Notes: generated from the sequence alone by a model not told the origin. A stretch of DNA of 64,000 nt from Virgisporangium aliadipatigenens (GCF_016863615.1 NZ_BOPF01000007.1:338743-402742), one strand, 5' to 3'. Shown: positions 41,604 through 50,783, counted from the stretch's first letter. Program-made: numbers and translations.

Positions 41604-42205
41604 AGCGGATCCGGTTCGACACCGGCGATCGCCGCCAGGTCCGCCTCGGGGATGTCCAACGCCCGGGCGATCCTGCGCACCAGGTCCGGCGTCGGCGGGC
41701 GTCCTCCGTGCCGAACGGCGGTGACGGTCGACCTCGCCCGTCCGGTGCGCATGGCCAGTTCCATCGTCGTGACCTGCCGGATGTCCATGAGCCGTCCGAG
41801 CACGGCACCGAACGGATGCGGCTGCGACTGCGACTGCCTGGCCTCGACGTGGCCCGGCTCGATCAGCGTGGTGCCGACCTTCGCCTGCACCGACAGCAGC
41901 CGGTCGCCGTCGAGGCGGACCCGCGCGGAGAACGGCAGCGGCTGCCCCACCCCGCTGTGCACCATGCCCGGCACGTAGACGTCGACGAAGGGTTCGGTAC
42001 CGCCGGCCCCGCGCGGATACGCCGGCCCGGCCCGGGTGACCCGCCACGCGCGGTCCCACCACGGCAACTCGTCGAGCAGCCCGTTGAGGAACGGCAGCAG
42101 AACGGCGAGATCGACCGGGGCCGACGGTTCGGCATGCCCGGTGTCGGGCCAGTGGCGCAGAGCGTCGAGCACCGCGGGGTCGAGCGGGCGGCCGGAGACA
42201 TTCAT
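41600..42205 (-). CDS. Protein with C-terminal XRE-like helix-turn-helix
   Basis: A 201-residue protein. The N-terminal ~125 residues are an unrecognised alpha/beta domain (FNVSGRPLDPAVLDALRHWPDTGH replaced here by MNVSGRPLDPAV..., then PFVDVYVPGMVHSGVGQPLPFSARVRLDGDRLLSVQAKVGTTLIE). The C-terminal ~65 (LMDIRQVTTMELAMRTGRARSTVTAVRHGGRPPTPDLVRRIARALDIPEADLAAIAG) are a lambda-repressor-like HTH. HTH at the C-terminus with an N-terminal sensor-like domain is less common than the reverse. Target unknown. Start ATG 42205; an ATG two codons upstream is also in frame. Confidence 0.72.
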   Translation of the reverse strand: MNVSGRPLDPAVLDALRHWPDTGHAEPSAPVDLAVLLPFLNGLLDELPWWDRAWRVTRAGPAYPRGAGGTEPFVDVYVPGMVHSGVGQPLPFSARVRLDGDRLLSVQAKVGTTLIEPGHVEARQSQSQPHPFGAVLGRLMDIRQVTTMELAMRTGRARSTVTAVRHGGRPPTPDLVRRIARALDIPEADLAAIAGVEPDPL

Positions 42206-42214
42206 CGCCACAGA

Positions 42215-43003
42215 TTAGGCGTCGCGGCGTTCGACCAGAACGAGCGCGACCCCGAGCGGCACCAGCGCCCACGCGGCCATGACGGCCAACGCGACCGGCG
42301 GGGCCAGCAGGTGCGTGTACACCGACTGCGCGCCGCCGACGGTCACGACCTGGTCGGCGAGCGCGGCCGGCAGGACGGCCCCGACCCGTTCGGCCCACCG
42401 GCCGGGAACGTTGCCCAGGATGATCGGCAGCCCGTACCAGAGCAGCACCAGGGTCACGATCGACGCCACCGCCGACCGGGTCAACGCGGCCAGCCCCGTC
42501 CCGAGCAGCCCGCACATCACCACGGACAGGGCGAGCACGGCCAGCGCGCCGACGGTGTTCTCCGCCGGCCCCGGCTGGCCGTTGATCACCCGGTCGCCGA
42601 TGATCGCGTTGACGGCCAGCTCGGTCAGGACCACCGCCCCGGCGCCGGCGCCGGCCGCCACGAGGCCGACGAGCAGCGCCTTCGCGCCCAGCACCAGCCG
42701 CCGCCGGGGCATGGCGACGAACGTGGCGCGGATCAGGCCGCTGCCGTACTCGCCGGTGACGGAGAGGATCCCGAGGACGGCCACGCACAGGGCGGCGATC
42801 CATCCGGCGACCGGCGGCAGCCACGACACGTAGCTGTCGGCCTGCCGTTCGGCGGGGACGTTGTCCCACTGGGCGACGGCGGAGAACGCCAGCAGGCACA
42901 TCAGCGCCGCCCCGCCGAACCCGCCGGCCAGCAGCCACCAGGTGATCCGCACCGTCCGCAGCTTGATCCACTCCGCGGCGACGGCGTCGCCGAACGCGTT
43001 CAC
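42215..43003 (-). CDS. ABC-2 family transporter permease
   Basis: A 262-residue, six-TM permease: an N-terminal amphipathic AAEWIKLRTVRITWWLLAGGFGGA, TMs at about 20-40, 65-85, 108-130, 150-172, 180-200 and 232-255, with the GEYGSGLIRATFVAMPRR motif between TM2 and TM3 typical of drug/lantibiotic-type ABC-2 permeases. GTG start overlapping the ATPase stop by 4 bp. Together they form an exporter divergent from the sensor kinase at 43790. Confidence 0.9.
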   Translation of the reverse strand: MNAFGDAVAAEWIKLRTVRITWWLLAGGFGGAALMCLLAFSAVAQWDNVPAERQADSYVSWLPPVAGWIAALCVAVLGILSVTGEYGSGLIRATFVAMPRRRLVLGAKALLVGLVAAGAGAGAVVLTELAVNAIIGDRVINGQPGPAENTVGALAVLALSVVMCGLLGTGLAALTRSAVASIVTLVLLWYGLPIILGNVPGRWAERVGAVLPAALADQVVTVGGAQSVYTHLLAPPVALAVMAAWALVPLGVALVLVERRDA

Positions 43004-43689
43004 GTCGTCGCCTTCAGGTAGAAGTCCTCCAGCGACAGCCCGTCGCCCAGGGCGGCGAGGGGCGCGTCGGCGACGACCCGGCCGCGCACCACGATCACCA
43101 CCCGGTCGGCGGTCCGCTCGAGTTCGCTCATCAGGTGGCTGGACAGCAGCACCGTGCGCCCCTGGGCGGCGAACCCGCGCAGCAGGTCCCGGATCCAGCG
43201 CACCCCGTCGGGGTCGAGCCCGTTGACGGGTTCGTCGAACAGCAGCACCGGCGGGTCGCCGAGGAGCGCACCGGCGATCCCGAGCCGCTGCTTCATACCG
43301 AGCGAGAACCCGCCGACCCGCCGCCGGGCCACGTCGGACAGCCCCACGTCGGCCAGCACCTCGTCGACCCGCGTCGCGGGCAGCCCGGCGGCGCGGGCCT
43401 GCCAGCGCAGGTGGTCGACGGCCCGCCTGCCGCCCGCGACGGCGGACGCGTCGAGCACCGCCCCCACCTGCCGGGTCGGCCGGTCCAGGCCCCGGTAGGC
43501 GGCGCCGTTGACGGTGGCGGTGCCGGCGTCGGGCCGGTCGAGGCCGAGGATGATCCGCATCGTGGTGGACTTGCCGGCGCCGTTCGGGCCGAGGAAGCCG
43601 GTCACCTCGCCGGGGCGGGCCGTGAACGTCAGCGCGTCCAGCGCCGTCGTCCCGCCGTAGCGTTTCGTCAGTTCGCACACTTCGATCAC
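43000..43689 (-). CDS. ABC transporter ATP-binding protein (drug/bacitracin type)
   Basis: A 229-residue ATPase: Walker A GPNGAGKSTTM, Q-loop region GAVLDASAVAGGRRAVDHLRW, signature-like FSLGMKQR, Walker B VLLFDEPVNGLDPDG, H-loop SSHLMSEL. These are hallmarks of the BcrA/DrrA-type ATPases. I chose the GTG at 43689 (VIEVCELTKRYGG), because the in-frame ATG at 43725 adds 12 residues without conservation. Operon with the permease; probably controlled by the divergent NarL-type two-component system. Confidence 0.92.
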   Translation of the reverse strand: MIEVCELTKRYGGTTALDALTFTARPGEVTGFLGPNGAGKSTTMRIILGLDRPDAGTATVNGAAYRGLDRPTRQVGAVLDASAVAGGRRAVDHLRWQARAAGLPATRVDEVLADVGLSDVARRRVGGFSLGMKQRLGIAGALLGDPPVLLFDEPVNGLDPDGVRWIRDLLRGFAAQGRTVLLSSHLMSELERTADRVVIVVRGRVVADAPLAALGDGLSLEDFYLKATT

Positions 43690-43789
43690 GGCGCACAGCC
43701 AACCGCCGCCCGGCGGGACGCGCATCGGAGCACGGGATGAGCGACCGTGGGTGGAGGCGCCTGCGCCGTGGGATCGCTACCGTGACCCG

Positions 43790-44926
43790 GTGGACGACGA
43801 CGGCCTGGCCATCCCGCGGCTGCGCCCGGCGCAGCTGATCGCCGTCGACGCCGCCGTCGCGGCGCTCTACACCCTGGTCACGGCCCTGACCGCGGTCGCC
43901 TGGGTGGAGCTTCCGACAGGTCTCGTCGTCGGCTGGGTCGCGCTGGTGGGGCTGCCGGTGGCGGTGCGCCGGGTGTGGCCGAGGCCGGTGTTCGCGGTCG
44001 TGCTGTGCGCCTCCGCGCTGGGGCTCGTGGTCGGTGTGGTCGGCGATCCGCTGCTGGCCGCCGCGTACGCGCTGTATCCGCTCGCGGTGGCGACGCCGCG
44101 GCGCCGCCGCGAGCCGACGCTGGCTCTGGGCGTTCTGAGCGGAATGCTGTTGCTCGTCGGGTCGGTGATCGGGACGGAGCGGCCGTTCCCGGCCGGCGTC
44201 GTGGTCACCTCGGGGGCCACCCTCGGCCTGGCGTGGACGCTCGGCCGGGCGACCCGGGAGCGGCGCCGGGCCCGGGCCCGGGAGATGACCGACCTCGCCG
44301 AGCGCGCCGTCGTCGAGGAGCGCCTGCGGATCGCCCGCGACCTGCACGACGTCGTGTCGCACACGCTGAGCCTCATCGGGGTGAAGGCGGCGATCGCCAA
44401 TCACGTCGCCGACAGCCGTCCCGACGAGGTCCGCGACGCCCTGCGGGTGATCGAGGCGACCAGCCGCGACGCCCTCGTCGAGATGCGCCGGATGCTCGGC
44501 GTCCTGCGGACCGACGACACCGATCTTTCCCCCGCCCCCGGGCTCGCCGACCTCCCGGATCTCGTGGCCGTCGCCGCCTCCGCCGGGGTCCAGGTCGATC
44601 TGGTCGAACGGGCACCGGGACGGCTCCCGGCCGGTGTGGAGCTGACCGTGTACCGCATCGTCCAGGAGTCGCTCACGAACGTCATCCGCCACGCGGCACC
44701 GGCCCACTGCCGGGTGACCGTCACGGGCGGCGACGGCGACGTGACGATCGACGTCGTCGACGACGGCCCCGGCGTGCGGCCGGACAGCGGCCCCGGCCAC
44801 GGCCTGCACGGCATCCGCGAACGCGCCCAGCTGCACGGCGGCACCTGCACCGCCGGCCCACGCAACGGCGGCGGCTTCGCCGTGACGGTCGTCCTGCCGG
44901 TGAACGGCCGGGAGGACGCCGCGTGA
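43790..44926 (+). CDS. NarL-class sensor histidine kinase
   Basis: A ~378-residue kinase: about five hydrophobic segments in the first ~150 residues (AVDAAVAALYTLVTALTAVAWV, LVVGWVALVGLPVAV and others), then HisKA_3 with RIARDLHDVVSHTLSLIGVKAAIA (phospho-acceptor His in ARDLHDVV) and a HATPase domain with VQESLTNVIRHA and GHGLHGIRERAQLHGG. The GTG at 43790 follows TACCGT by 6 bp (likely leaderless); a GTG at 43751 is also in frame. The stop overlaps the response-regulator GTG. Confidence 0.92.
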   Translation: MDDDGLAIPRLRPAQLIAVDAAVAALYTLVTALTAVAWVELPTGLVVGWVALVGLPVAVRRVWPRPVFAVVLCASALGLVVGVVGDPLLAAAYALYPLAVATPRRRREPTLALGVLSGMLLLVGSVIGTERPFPAGVVVTSGATLGLAWTLGRATRERRRARAREMTDLAERAVVEERLRIARDLHDVVSHTLSLIGVKAAIANHVADSRPDEVRDALRVIEATSRDALVEMRRMLGVLRTDDTDLSPAPGLADLPDLVAVAASAGVQVDLVERAPGRLPAGVELTVYRIVQESLTNVIRHAAPAHCRVTVTGGDGDVTIDVVDDGPGVRPDSGPGHGLHGIRERAQLHGGTCTAGPRNGGGFAVTVVLPVNGREDAA

Positions 44927-45594
44927 TCCGGGTCCTCGTCGTCGACGACCAGGCGCTGGTGCGGGGCAGTTTCCGGGTGCTGGTCGACAGCGATCCGGAG
45001 CTGAGCGCCGTCGGGGAGGCCGGCGACGGCGCCGAGGCCGTCGACCTGGCCCGCCGGGAACGACCCGACGTGGTGCTGATGGACGTGCGCATGCCGCACG
45101 TCGACGGCATCGAGGCGACCCGGCGCATCTGCGGCGACCCCGACCTGGCCGGCGTGCGGGTGCTGATCCTGACGACGTTCGACCTGGACGAGTACGTGTA
45201 CGCGGCGCTGTCGGCCGGGGCGAGCGGGTTCCTGCTGAAGAACGCCCCACCGGCGGACCTGCTCGCCGGGATCCGCGTCGTCGCCGCCGGGGACGGGCTG
45301 CTCGCCCCGTCGGTGACCGGGCGGCTGATCGCCGAGTACGCCCACCGGCCCCGCCCCGCCCCGGTGCTCGGCCGGCTCCTCGACCCGCTCACCGCCCGCG
45401 AACGGGAGGTGCTCCTGCACGTCGCCCGCGGCCTGTCCAACCCGGAGATCGCCGCGCACCTGCGGGTCAGCGCCGCGACGGTGAAGACCCACATCGGGCA
45501 CCTGCTCGACAAGCTGCACGCCCGCGACCGGGCCCAACTGGTGATCGTCGCCTACGAGTCCGGCCTCGTCACCGCCCGGAACGCCGCTACCTGA
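44923..45594 (+). CDS. NarL/LuxR-family response regulator
   Basis: A 223-residue regulator: receiver (VLVVDDQALVRGSF, phospho-acceptor Asp in VVLMDVRMPHVDG near residue 54, T in ILTTFD, K in FLLKNAPP) and a C-terminal LuxR HTH (LDPLTAREREVLLHVARGLSNPEIAAHLRVSAATVKTHIGHLLDKLHARDRAQLVIVAYESGL). The GTG overlaps the kinase stop by 4 bp. With the divergent ABC exporter 233 bp beyond the kinase start, this is the common actinobacterial stress-response module for antimicrobials acting on the membrane. Confidence 0.94.
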   Translation: MIRVLVVDDQALVRGSFRVLVDSDPELSAVGEAGDGAEAVDLARRERPDVVLMDVRMPHVDGIEATRRICGDPDLAGVRVLILTTFDLDEYVYAALSAGASGFLLKNAPPADLLAGIRVVAAGDGLLAPSVTGRLIAEYAHRPRPAPVLGRLLDPLTAREREVLLHVARGLSNPEIAAHLRVSAATVKTHIGHLLDKLHARDRAQLVIVAYESGLVTARNAAT

Positions 45595-46753
45595 ACACCG
45601 GCTCCGGCTCGCTCTGGCGGCGGCGCAGCAGCACCCAGAAGATCCAGCCCATGCCGATGATGAACCCGAGGCTGATCATCCGGTACAGCAGCACCGCCGC
45701 GATCGAATCGGACGTGGTGAGCCCACCGGCGACCAGCCCGATGATGAGGGCGCTGTCCACCAGGCCGAGACCGCCCGGCACGATCGGGATCGACGCGGCC
45801 GCCATCCCGGCGCAGTAGGCGATCAGCAGCTGCGTGGCGGTGATCGTGTCGGCGCCCACCGCGATGCACGCCATCCACAGGCACGCGGCGTCGAGGAGCC
45901 AGTTCGCGACGGCGAACCACGCCGCCACCGTGAAGTCGGCCGGCCGCAGCCGCACCGTCCGCAGCTGCGCCACGAACGACACCACCCGGTCCCGGCCGTG
46001 TTCCTCCGGCCGGCGCCGCAGCCGGTTGACCCGCGCCAGCAACGCCCCGGCCGGCTGCACCAGCCACTGCGGCCGCCGCGCCACGGCCCGCACCGCACCG
46101 GCCAGCAGCGCCGCCACCGCGATGTAGGCCAGCAGCGTCGACCAGTTCGCGCTGCCGCGGGTGAGGATCGCCCCGACGACACCGATCGCAACCAGCGCAC
46201 CGGCGGACAGGATCCCGGACAGGGCGATGCACCACGACGCCACCGCCGCCGAGGCCCCGAACCGGCGCATCTGCCGGAAGTTGAACGACGTCGAGAACGC
46301 CGGCCCGCCCGGCAGCGTCACGCTCAACGAGTGCGCCGCGTACGCCATCCCGACGACCCGCCGCAGCGGCACCTTCGTCCCCGCCGAACGCAGCAGCCGC
46401 CGCTGCATCCGCGCGTACACACCCATGGAGGCGATCTCCACCACCAGCGCACCGGCGAGCCACCCCGGATGCGGCGAACGCAGCTCCTTGACCGCCTGCG
46501 CGAGGGACGGCCAGCCGATGACCAGTTCGACCGCGAGGATGGCGACCACGACGGCGACGGTGACGACGGTGCGGCGCCGGCGCCGGAGGGCCGCGTCCTG
46601 ACAGCGCCGACGCCGCGTCGTGACGGCCGGATGGGTGGTGACGCGCTCCGTGATGTCCGTCGTGCCCGTGACGGCCGGCACGACGTCACCGTCCGCAGCC
46701 CGGGGGCTGGTCGGTGACGCCGGCGGGGACGAGCCGACGGTCATGCAGCCCAT
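45587..46753 (-). CDS. Flippase-like integral membrane protein (LPG synthase TM / UPF0104 family)
   Basis: A 388-residue membrane protein with a basic ~50-residue N-terminus and about eight TMs. Conserved features include LRRVVGMAYAAHSLSVTLPGGPAFSTSFNFRQMRRFGASAAVASWCIALSGI and IPIVPGGLGLVDSALI, the two PGG motifs of the lysylphosphatidylglycerol synthase TM region family (GtrA-independent lipid flippase-like). No aminoacyl-transferase domain follows, so it is the stand-alone type, probably involved in lipid translocation. Convergent with the response regulator (8 bp overlap). Start ATG 46753; ATG 46744 is possible. Confidence 0.88.
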   Translation of the reverse strand: MGCMTVGSSPPASPTSPRAADGDVVPAVTGTTDITERVTTHPAVTTRRRRCQDAALRRRRRTVVTVAVVVAILAVELVIGWPSLAQAVKELRSPHPGWLAGALVVEIASMGVYARMQRRLLRSAGTKVPLRRVVGMAYAAHSLSVTLPGGPAFSTSFNFRQMRRFGASAAVASWCIALSGILSAGALVAIGVVGAILTRGSANWSTLLAYIAVAALLAGAVRAVARRPQWLVQPAGALLARVNRLRRRPEEHGRDRVVSFVAQLRTVRLRPADFTVAAWFAVANWLLDAACLWMACIAVGADTITATQLLIAYCAGMAAASIPIVPGGLGLVDSALIIGLVAGGLTTSDSIAAVLLYRMISLGFIIGMGWIFWVLLRRRQSEPEPVFR

Positions 46754-46880
46754 GCTTCCACCGGCTCGGCCCGCGATCGGTCCGAACGAACGTCGTTCAG
46801 GTCACATCCGGGACATTTAACAGTCGTCGTGCGGCCTTTCGCCCCTGTTCGAGCGCTTTCCGCCGGCCGGCGCCCGACCG

Positions 46881-47696
46881 TCAGCGGCCGGCGCGGCTCT
46901 TCTCGTGGCGACTGCGCGCCGTCGACACCGGCCGCGTCTCGTCCACGAACCGGGGCAGCAGCGGCTCGTCCGCGCGCAGCCCGACCAACTCGTCGGCGAT
47001 GGCGGCCATGATCCGCTCGGTGGCCCGCATCGCCGTCCCGTGCGCCCCGTCGGCCGCCAGATCGGCCAGCTCCACCGGCGCGCCGAAGTGGACCCGCACC
47101 ACCGGCCGCACGAAGATCGCCCGGACCACGGAGAAGACCATCTCGATCGGCCCGGCGTAGGCGACCACCTCGTGCGCGCCCCACTGCGCCACCGGCACCA
47201 CGGTCGCACCCGTCTTCAGCGCGAGGCGGGCAAGACCGGTCTTGCCCCGCTCCGGCCAGCCACCCGGATCCAGCCCGATGCGGCCCTCCGGATACATGGC
47301 GACCAGCGCACCCCGGGCCAGGGCCTCCTCCGCCTCGTGCAGCGCGTCGGCGGCGCTGGCCGAACGCCGGTTGACCGGAATGTGCCCGCACCGGCGCAGG
47401 ATCGGCCCCACCACCGGCACCCGGAACAGTCCCGCGGCCGCCAACAGCCGCGGCGACAGCCGGCGCACCCGCATCGCCGCCACCAACGCGATCGGGTCGA
47501 ACGTCCCGATGTGGTTGCTCGCCACGATCACCGGCGTGCCCCGCAGCTGCGCCGGAATGTCGCCGGTGACGCGCAACCGCCCGACGAGCGCCACCGCGAA
47601 CCGGGCGGCGACCATCAACGCGCGCCACAGCGACGACGGCCGCCACTGCGCCGGAATCGCCGCCTCGCCGCTGCGCGGGGAAATGGGACTGCTCAT
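46881..47696 (-). CDS. 1-acyl-sn-glycerol-3-phosphate acyltransferase (PlsC family)
   Basis: A 271-residue acyltransferase: motif I NHIGTFD (catalytic His and Asp), a GLFRVPVVGPILRRCGHIPVNR segment (motif II), MYPEGRIGLDP (motif III EGR) and VVPVAQWG (motif IV). It acylates lysophosphatidic acid or a related glycolipid at the inner membrane face. A hydrophobic stretch near the N-terminus (LMVAARFAVALVGRL) may attach it to the membrane. Upstream of the flippase-like gene on the same strand with a 127 bp gap; both point to phospholipid metabolism. Confidence 0.9.
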   Translation of the reverse strand: MSSPISPRSGEAAIPAQWRPSSLWRALMVAARFAVALVGRLRVTGDIPAQLRGTPVIVASNHIGTFDPIALVAAMRVRRLSPRLLAAAGLFRVPVVGPILRRCGHIPVNRRSASAADALHEAEEALARGALVAMYPEGRIGLDPGGWPERGKTGLARLALKTGATVVPVAQWGAHEVVAYAGPIEMVFSVVRAIFVRPVVRVHFGAPVELADLAADGAHGTAMRATERIMAAIADELVGLRADEPLLPRFVDETRPVSTARSRHEKSRAGR

Positions 47697-47926
47697 CGGT
47701 CCGGGATCATGTCACGCGACGCGGTCACGTCGGAAGCGTCGCACGGGCAGGTCGCCGCCCTCCGCCCGACCGGCCGGGCCGACAGCTCACGTCCGCGCCG
47801 CCCGAGGTGCCCCACCCGGCATCCTCGATCGTGGACCCGGGGGAGTGCTTCGAGCGCGCACGGCCACCCGGCGGCGTCCCGACCGTGCGGGGCGCCGCCC
47901 GACCGCGTATACCCGGCCCCGTGCGC

Positions 47927-48772
47927 TCAGCCCGCGTCGCTGAGCTCGGCGAGGCGCGACTCCACCTCGGCCAGCTCCGCCCGCAGCCGCTCCGCCTGCC
48001 GCTGCGCCTCGTCCCGCGCCGCGGACACGATCTCCTCGACCGCCTCCTGCACACCCGGCACGTCAAGCATCGACACCATCTTCAGCGCCTCGGACGCCTT
48101 CACGATGTACGGCTTGGCCAGCGCCTTCGAGCCCTGCTGCGCGCTGACCATCCACTCGCCGTCGGTGTAGGCGACCGTGACGGTCAACGACGGCGCCGGC
48201 TTCGGCTTGGCCGCCTTACGCGCGGCCGGCTTCGGCTTCTCCGCCTCCGGAGTCCCGGCCGCCGCTGCTGCCGGCGCCGGGGCGGCCTTCACCGCGGCCG
48301 GCGGAACACTCTTCGTCGCGGCGACGGCAGCGGGCGCGGGGGAGACCGGCGGAGCGGTTTTGGTGGGCGACGGCGACACGGACGACTCCTCGGACGACAC
48401 GGACGGAACGGGATCGGCACTCTTGTCGGCGGCCTTCACGGCGCCGTTTCCCTGCTGGTACGCCGCGGCGAGCGCCGGACCGGCCGGCGCCTCCGTACGC
48501 GGTGACGGCACCGGATCGGCCCGCCGGGGCGGCGCCTTCGTCGGCATCGCCAGATCGGTCGGCGCGAACGGCAACTCGTCCCGCCCGAACCGCACCACCA
48601 CCCATTCCTCGGACACCTCGGGATCCGTCAACCGGATCACCTGCCCGACCTGCCCCACGATCTGACCGGCCGACTCCGTGAACACGACCTTGGGTTTGCG
48701 CCCCGCCGCCAACGTATCCCGGATCTTGGTCAGATCGGAGGTGCTCAGGCCGCGCGCCACCGCCGTCGCCAT
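47927..48772 (-). CDS. Conserved actinobacterial protein with Ala/Pro-rich linker and coiled-coil tail
   Basis: A 281-residue protein: N-terminal ~80 residues (SDLTKIRDTLAAGRKPKVVFTESAGQIVGQVGQVIRLTDPEVSEEWVVVRFGRDELPFAPTDL) look like a small beta-barrel, perhaps KOW/SH3-like; a ~100-residue Ala/Pro/Lys disordered linker; a C-terminal ~75-residue part (TVTVAYTDGEWMVSAQQGSKALAKPYIVKASEALKMVSMLDVPGVQEAVEEIVSAARDEAQRQAERLRAEL) ending in a coiled coil. Similar proteins occur widely in actinobacteria and are sometimes named translation-initiation-factor-like, without evidence. Probably cytosolic, perhaps RNA- or ribosome-binding (inference). Confidence 0.75.
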   Translation of the reverse strand: MATAVARGLSTSDLTKIRDTLAAGRKPKVVFTESAGQIVGQVGQVIRLTDPEVSEEWVVVRFGRDELPFAPTDLAMPTKAPPRRADPVPSPRTEAPAGPALAAAYQQGNGAVKAADKSADPVPSVSSEESSVSPSPTKTAPPVSPAPAAVAATKSVPPAAVKAAPAPAAAAAGTPEAEKPKPAARKAAKPKPAPSLTVTVAYTDGEWMVSAQQGSKALAKPYIVKASEALKMVSMLDVPGVQEAVEEIVSAARDEAQRQAERLRAELAEVESRLAELSDAG

Positions 48773-48929
48773 CGCGTCGCCCCTCCTCTCACGAACATGT
48801 GTACGGATGCTTTTCTAACAGGCCCCTACGACATTCCCGCCGTGGAGCCCCGCGACGCGCCGTCACGAGGGTTCATCGCCATCGTTAAACTCCGACCCGC
48901 CCGCACCCCGCACAAGCCTCCGAGGAACC

Positions 48930-50261
48930 ATGCCACCGCGTACCGCACACCCGGTCACCGTCCCGTCGTGGCTGATCGTTCCCGGGGCGGCGCTGCTCGT
49001 CGCGTCGTTCGCGTGCTACGTGCAGCTCGTCCAGGCACATCCGGGCGTGGTGCTCGGCGGCCTCGACCTCGCCGTCTACCAGGGCGGCGGCGAAGCCTGG
49101 CGGCACGGCGAAGCGGTCTACGACAAGACGTTCACCCACGCGAACCTCGGCTTCACCTATCCACCCGTGACCCTGCTGCCCTTCGCCGTACTCTCCCTGA
49201 TCCCGCACGCCACCGCGGCGAAACTGGTCGCCGTGGCGATCGCGGCCGCGGCCGGGCTGACGGCGTTCCTCGTCACGGGCGTGCTCGGGCACCGGGGGAG
49301 CGCCGGCCGGCTGGGCCTCGCCGCAGCGGCCACCGGCGTCGCGATCTGGCTCGAACCGGTGCACCTGTCGATGAACCTCGGCCAGATCAACGCGTTCCTC
49401 ATGCTGCTGGTCGTCGCCGACTTCGTCCTCATCGGACGCACCCGCTGGGGCGGCATCGGCATCGGACTGGCCACCGCCGCGAAGCTCGTACCGGGCCTGT
49501 TCGTCGTCTACCTGCTCGTGACGCGCCGGTTCCGGGAGGCGATCACCGCCGGTGTCGCGTTCGTCGCCGCGACCGCGCTCGGCTGGATCGCCGACCCCGA
49601 CGGCTCCAACGACTTCTGGATCGGCGGCCTCTTCTACCGCGACGACCGGGTCACCTCCGCCGTCAGCACCGAGTACATCTACAACCAGTCCCTGCACGGG
49701 CTCACCGCACGGCTGCTGCCCGAAGGGATCGCCGGCGTCGCGTGGATCCTGCTGGCGCTGCTGGTCGTCGTCGGCGGCCTCGCCCTGGCCCGGTTCGCCC
49801 ACCGCCGCGACGGCGAACCGGCCGGGATGCTGGTGTGCGCGTTCACGGCGCTGCTCGTGTCGCCGATCGCGTGGACGCACCACTGGGTGTGGATCGTGCC
49901 GGCCCTCGTGTACGCCGCCGATCTGGTGCGCCGCGCCCCGGCCCGGCTGCGCACCGCCGTCGTGCTCCTGCCGACCGGGCTGCTGCTGGCGTTCCTGGCG
50001 TGGCCGCTGCGGGCGTTCGCCGGGTCGCCGCTGGTGCCGCGCGGCGTGCTGCTCTACGGGCCGGATCTCGACATCGAACGGCCGGCGCACCGCACGTTCG
50101 CCGAGGCGCTCACCGGCGAGACGTACACGCTCGTGGCCCTGGGAACGTTCGCGGTGGCGGCCGGGTGGCTGTGGCGCACCCGCCGCACGCACACCCCGAC
50201 GGACGCGCCCGGAACAGTCGACCCGGAGCCGTCCGACCCGGAAATATCAGCGGTTCGATAA
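48930..50261 (+). CDS. Polyprenol-phosphate-mannose-dependent glycosyltransferase, GT87 family
   Basis: A 443-residue integral membrane enzyme with about ten TMs. Family features include the first extracytoplasmic loop VLGGLDLAVYQGGGEAWRHGEAVYDK with an acidic (LDL) catalytic-type Asp, FTYPPVTLLPFA, NLGQINAFLMLLV, NQSLHGLTAR and HHWVWIVPALVYA. These match the DUF2029/GT87 group that includes PimE, which adds mannose from polyprenyl-phosphomannose to lipids or glycans outside the membrane. ATG start after GAGGAACC. The last codons overlap a 14-bp palindrome. Confidence 0.9.
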   Translation: MPPRTAHPVTVPSWLIVPGAALLVASFACYVQLVQAHPGVVLGGLDLAVYQGGGEAWRHGEAVYDKTFTHANLGFTYPPVTLLPFAVLSLIPHATAAKLVAVAIAAAAGLTAFLVTGVLGHRGSAGRLGLAAAATGVAIWLEPVHLSMNLGQINAFLMLLVVADFVLIGRTRWGGIGIGLATAAKLVPGLFVVYLLVTRRFREAITAGVAFVAATALGWIADPDGSNDFWIGGLFYRDDRVTSAVSTEYIYNQSLHGLTARLLPEGIAGVAWILLALLVVVGGLALARFAHRRDGEPAGMLVCAFTALLVSPIAWTHHWVWIVPALVYAADLVRRAPARLRTAVVLLPTGLLLAFLAWPLRAFAGSPLVPRGVLLYGPDLDIERPAHRTFAEALTGETYTLVALGTFAVAAGWLWRTRRTHTPTDAPGTVDPEPSDPEISAVR

Positions 50262-50271
50262 TGTACATTAT
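50258..50271. promoter_or_regulatory. 14-bp perfect palindrome upstream of the YCII-family gene
   Basis: ATAATGTACATTAT is a perfect A/T-rich palindrome overlapping the last codon and stop of the GT87 gene and lying ~100 bp before the YCII gene. In this GC-rich DNA such a site is most likely a regulator-binding site and/or contains the promoter -10 for the gene at 50373. Confidence 0.55.
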
Positions 50272-50372
50272 GTCAACCAAACTTTCTCCGGCCGCCGTGT
50301 AGAGAACCCCCGGACCGCTCCGACGTCCCCCACGAACAAGGCACCATGAGACGTCGACGAAGGAGCTGACCG

Positions 50373-50762
50373 ATGAAGTACATGCTGCTGATGAACAGCA
50401 ACGGCAACGCATGGGGCGGCGACGCGGGCCTGCCCGGCTGGAGCCCCGAGGACATCGACCGCATGATGGGGTTCATGGAGGACCTCAACAAGGACCTCCA
50501 GGCGCGCGGCGAATGGATCGACGCCCAGGGGCTCACCGGACCCCAGGACGCCAAACTCGTGCGCGCCCGCGACGGACAGCCGGTCATCACCGACGGCCCG
50601 TTCGCCGAGTCGAAGGAATTCCTCGCCGGCTACTGGCTGCTCAAGCTCGAGAGCGACGAACGGGCCGTCGAGATCGCCACCCGGATCTCCGTGTGCCCCG
50701 GACCCGGCGGCGCCCCGCTCAACCAGGAGATCCAGATCCGCCCGATCGCCGAACTGCCCTGA
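50373..50762 (+). CDS. YCII-related domain protein (DGPF family)
   Basis: A 129-residue protein with the typical YCII fold sequence MKYMLLMNSNGN..., MMGFMEDLNKDLQARGEWIDAQGLTGPQDAKLVRARDGQPVITDGPFAESKEFLAGYWLLKLESDERAVEIATRISVCPGPGG...IQIRPIAEL. The TDGPFAESKE segment gives the family its DGPF name. Members are dimeric alpha/beta proteins often encoded near ECF sigma factors; no catalytic function is established. A strong AGGAGCTGACC ribosome-binding site precedes the ATG. Confidence 0.93.
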   Translation: MKYMLLMNSNGNAWGGDAGLPGWSPEDIDRMMGFMEDLNKDLQARGEWIDAQGLTGPQDAKLVRARDGQPVITDGPFAESKEFLAGYWLLKLESDERAVEIATRISVCPGPGGAPLNQEIQIRPIAELP

Positions 50763-50783
50763 CACCGCTCCCCCGGCGACTTA

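Noticed and set aside
42215..45250. A 1011-residue minus-strand frame covering several genes
   Set aside because: Only its last ~262 residues (the ABC permease from 43003) are real; the rest is antisense to the sensor kinase/regulator and out of frame with the ATPase gene.
47697..47926. Possible small gene between the acyltransferase and the Ala/Pro-rich protein
   Set aside because: Short overlapping frames only, without a ribosome-binding site or protein similarity I can recognise.
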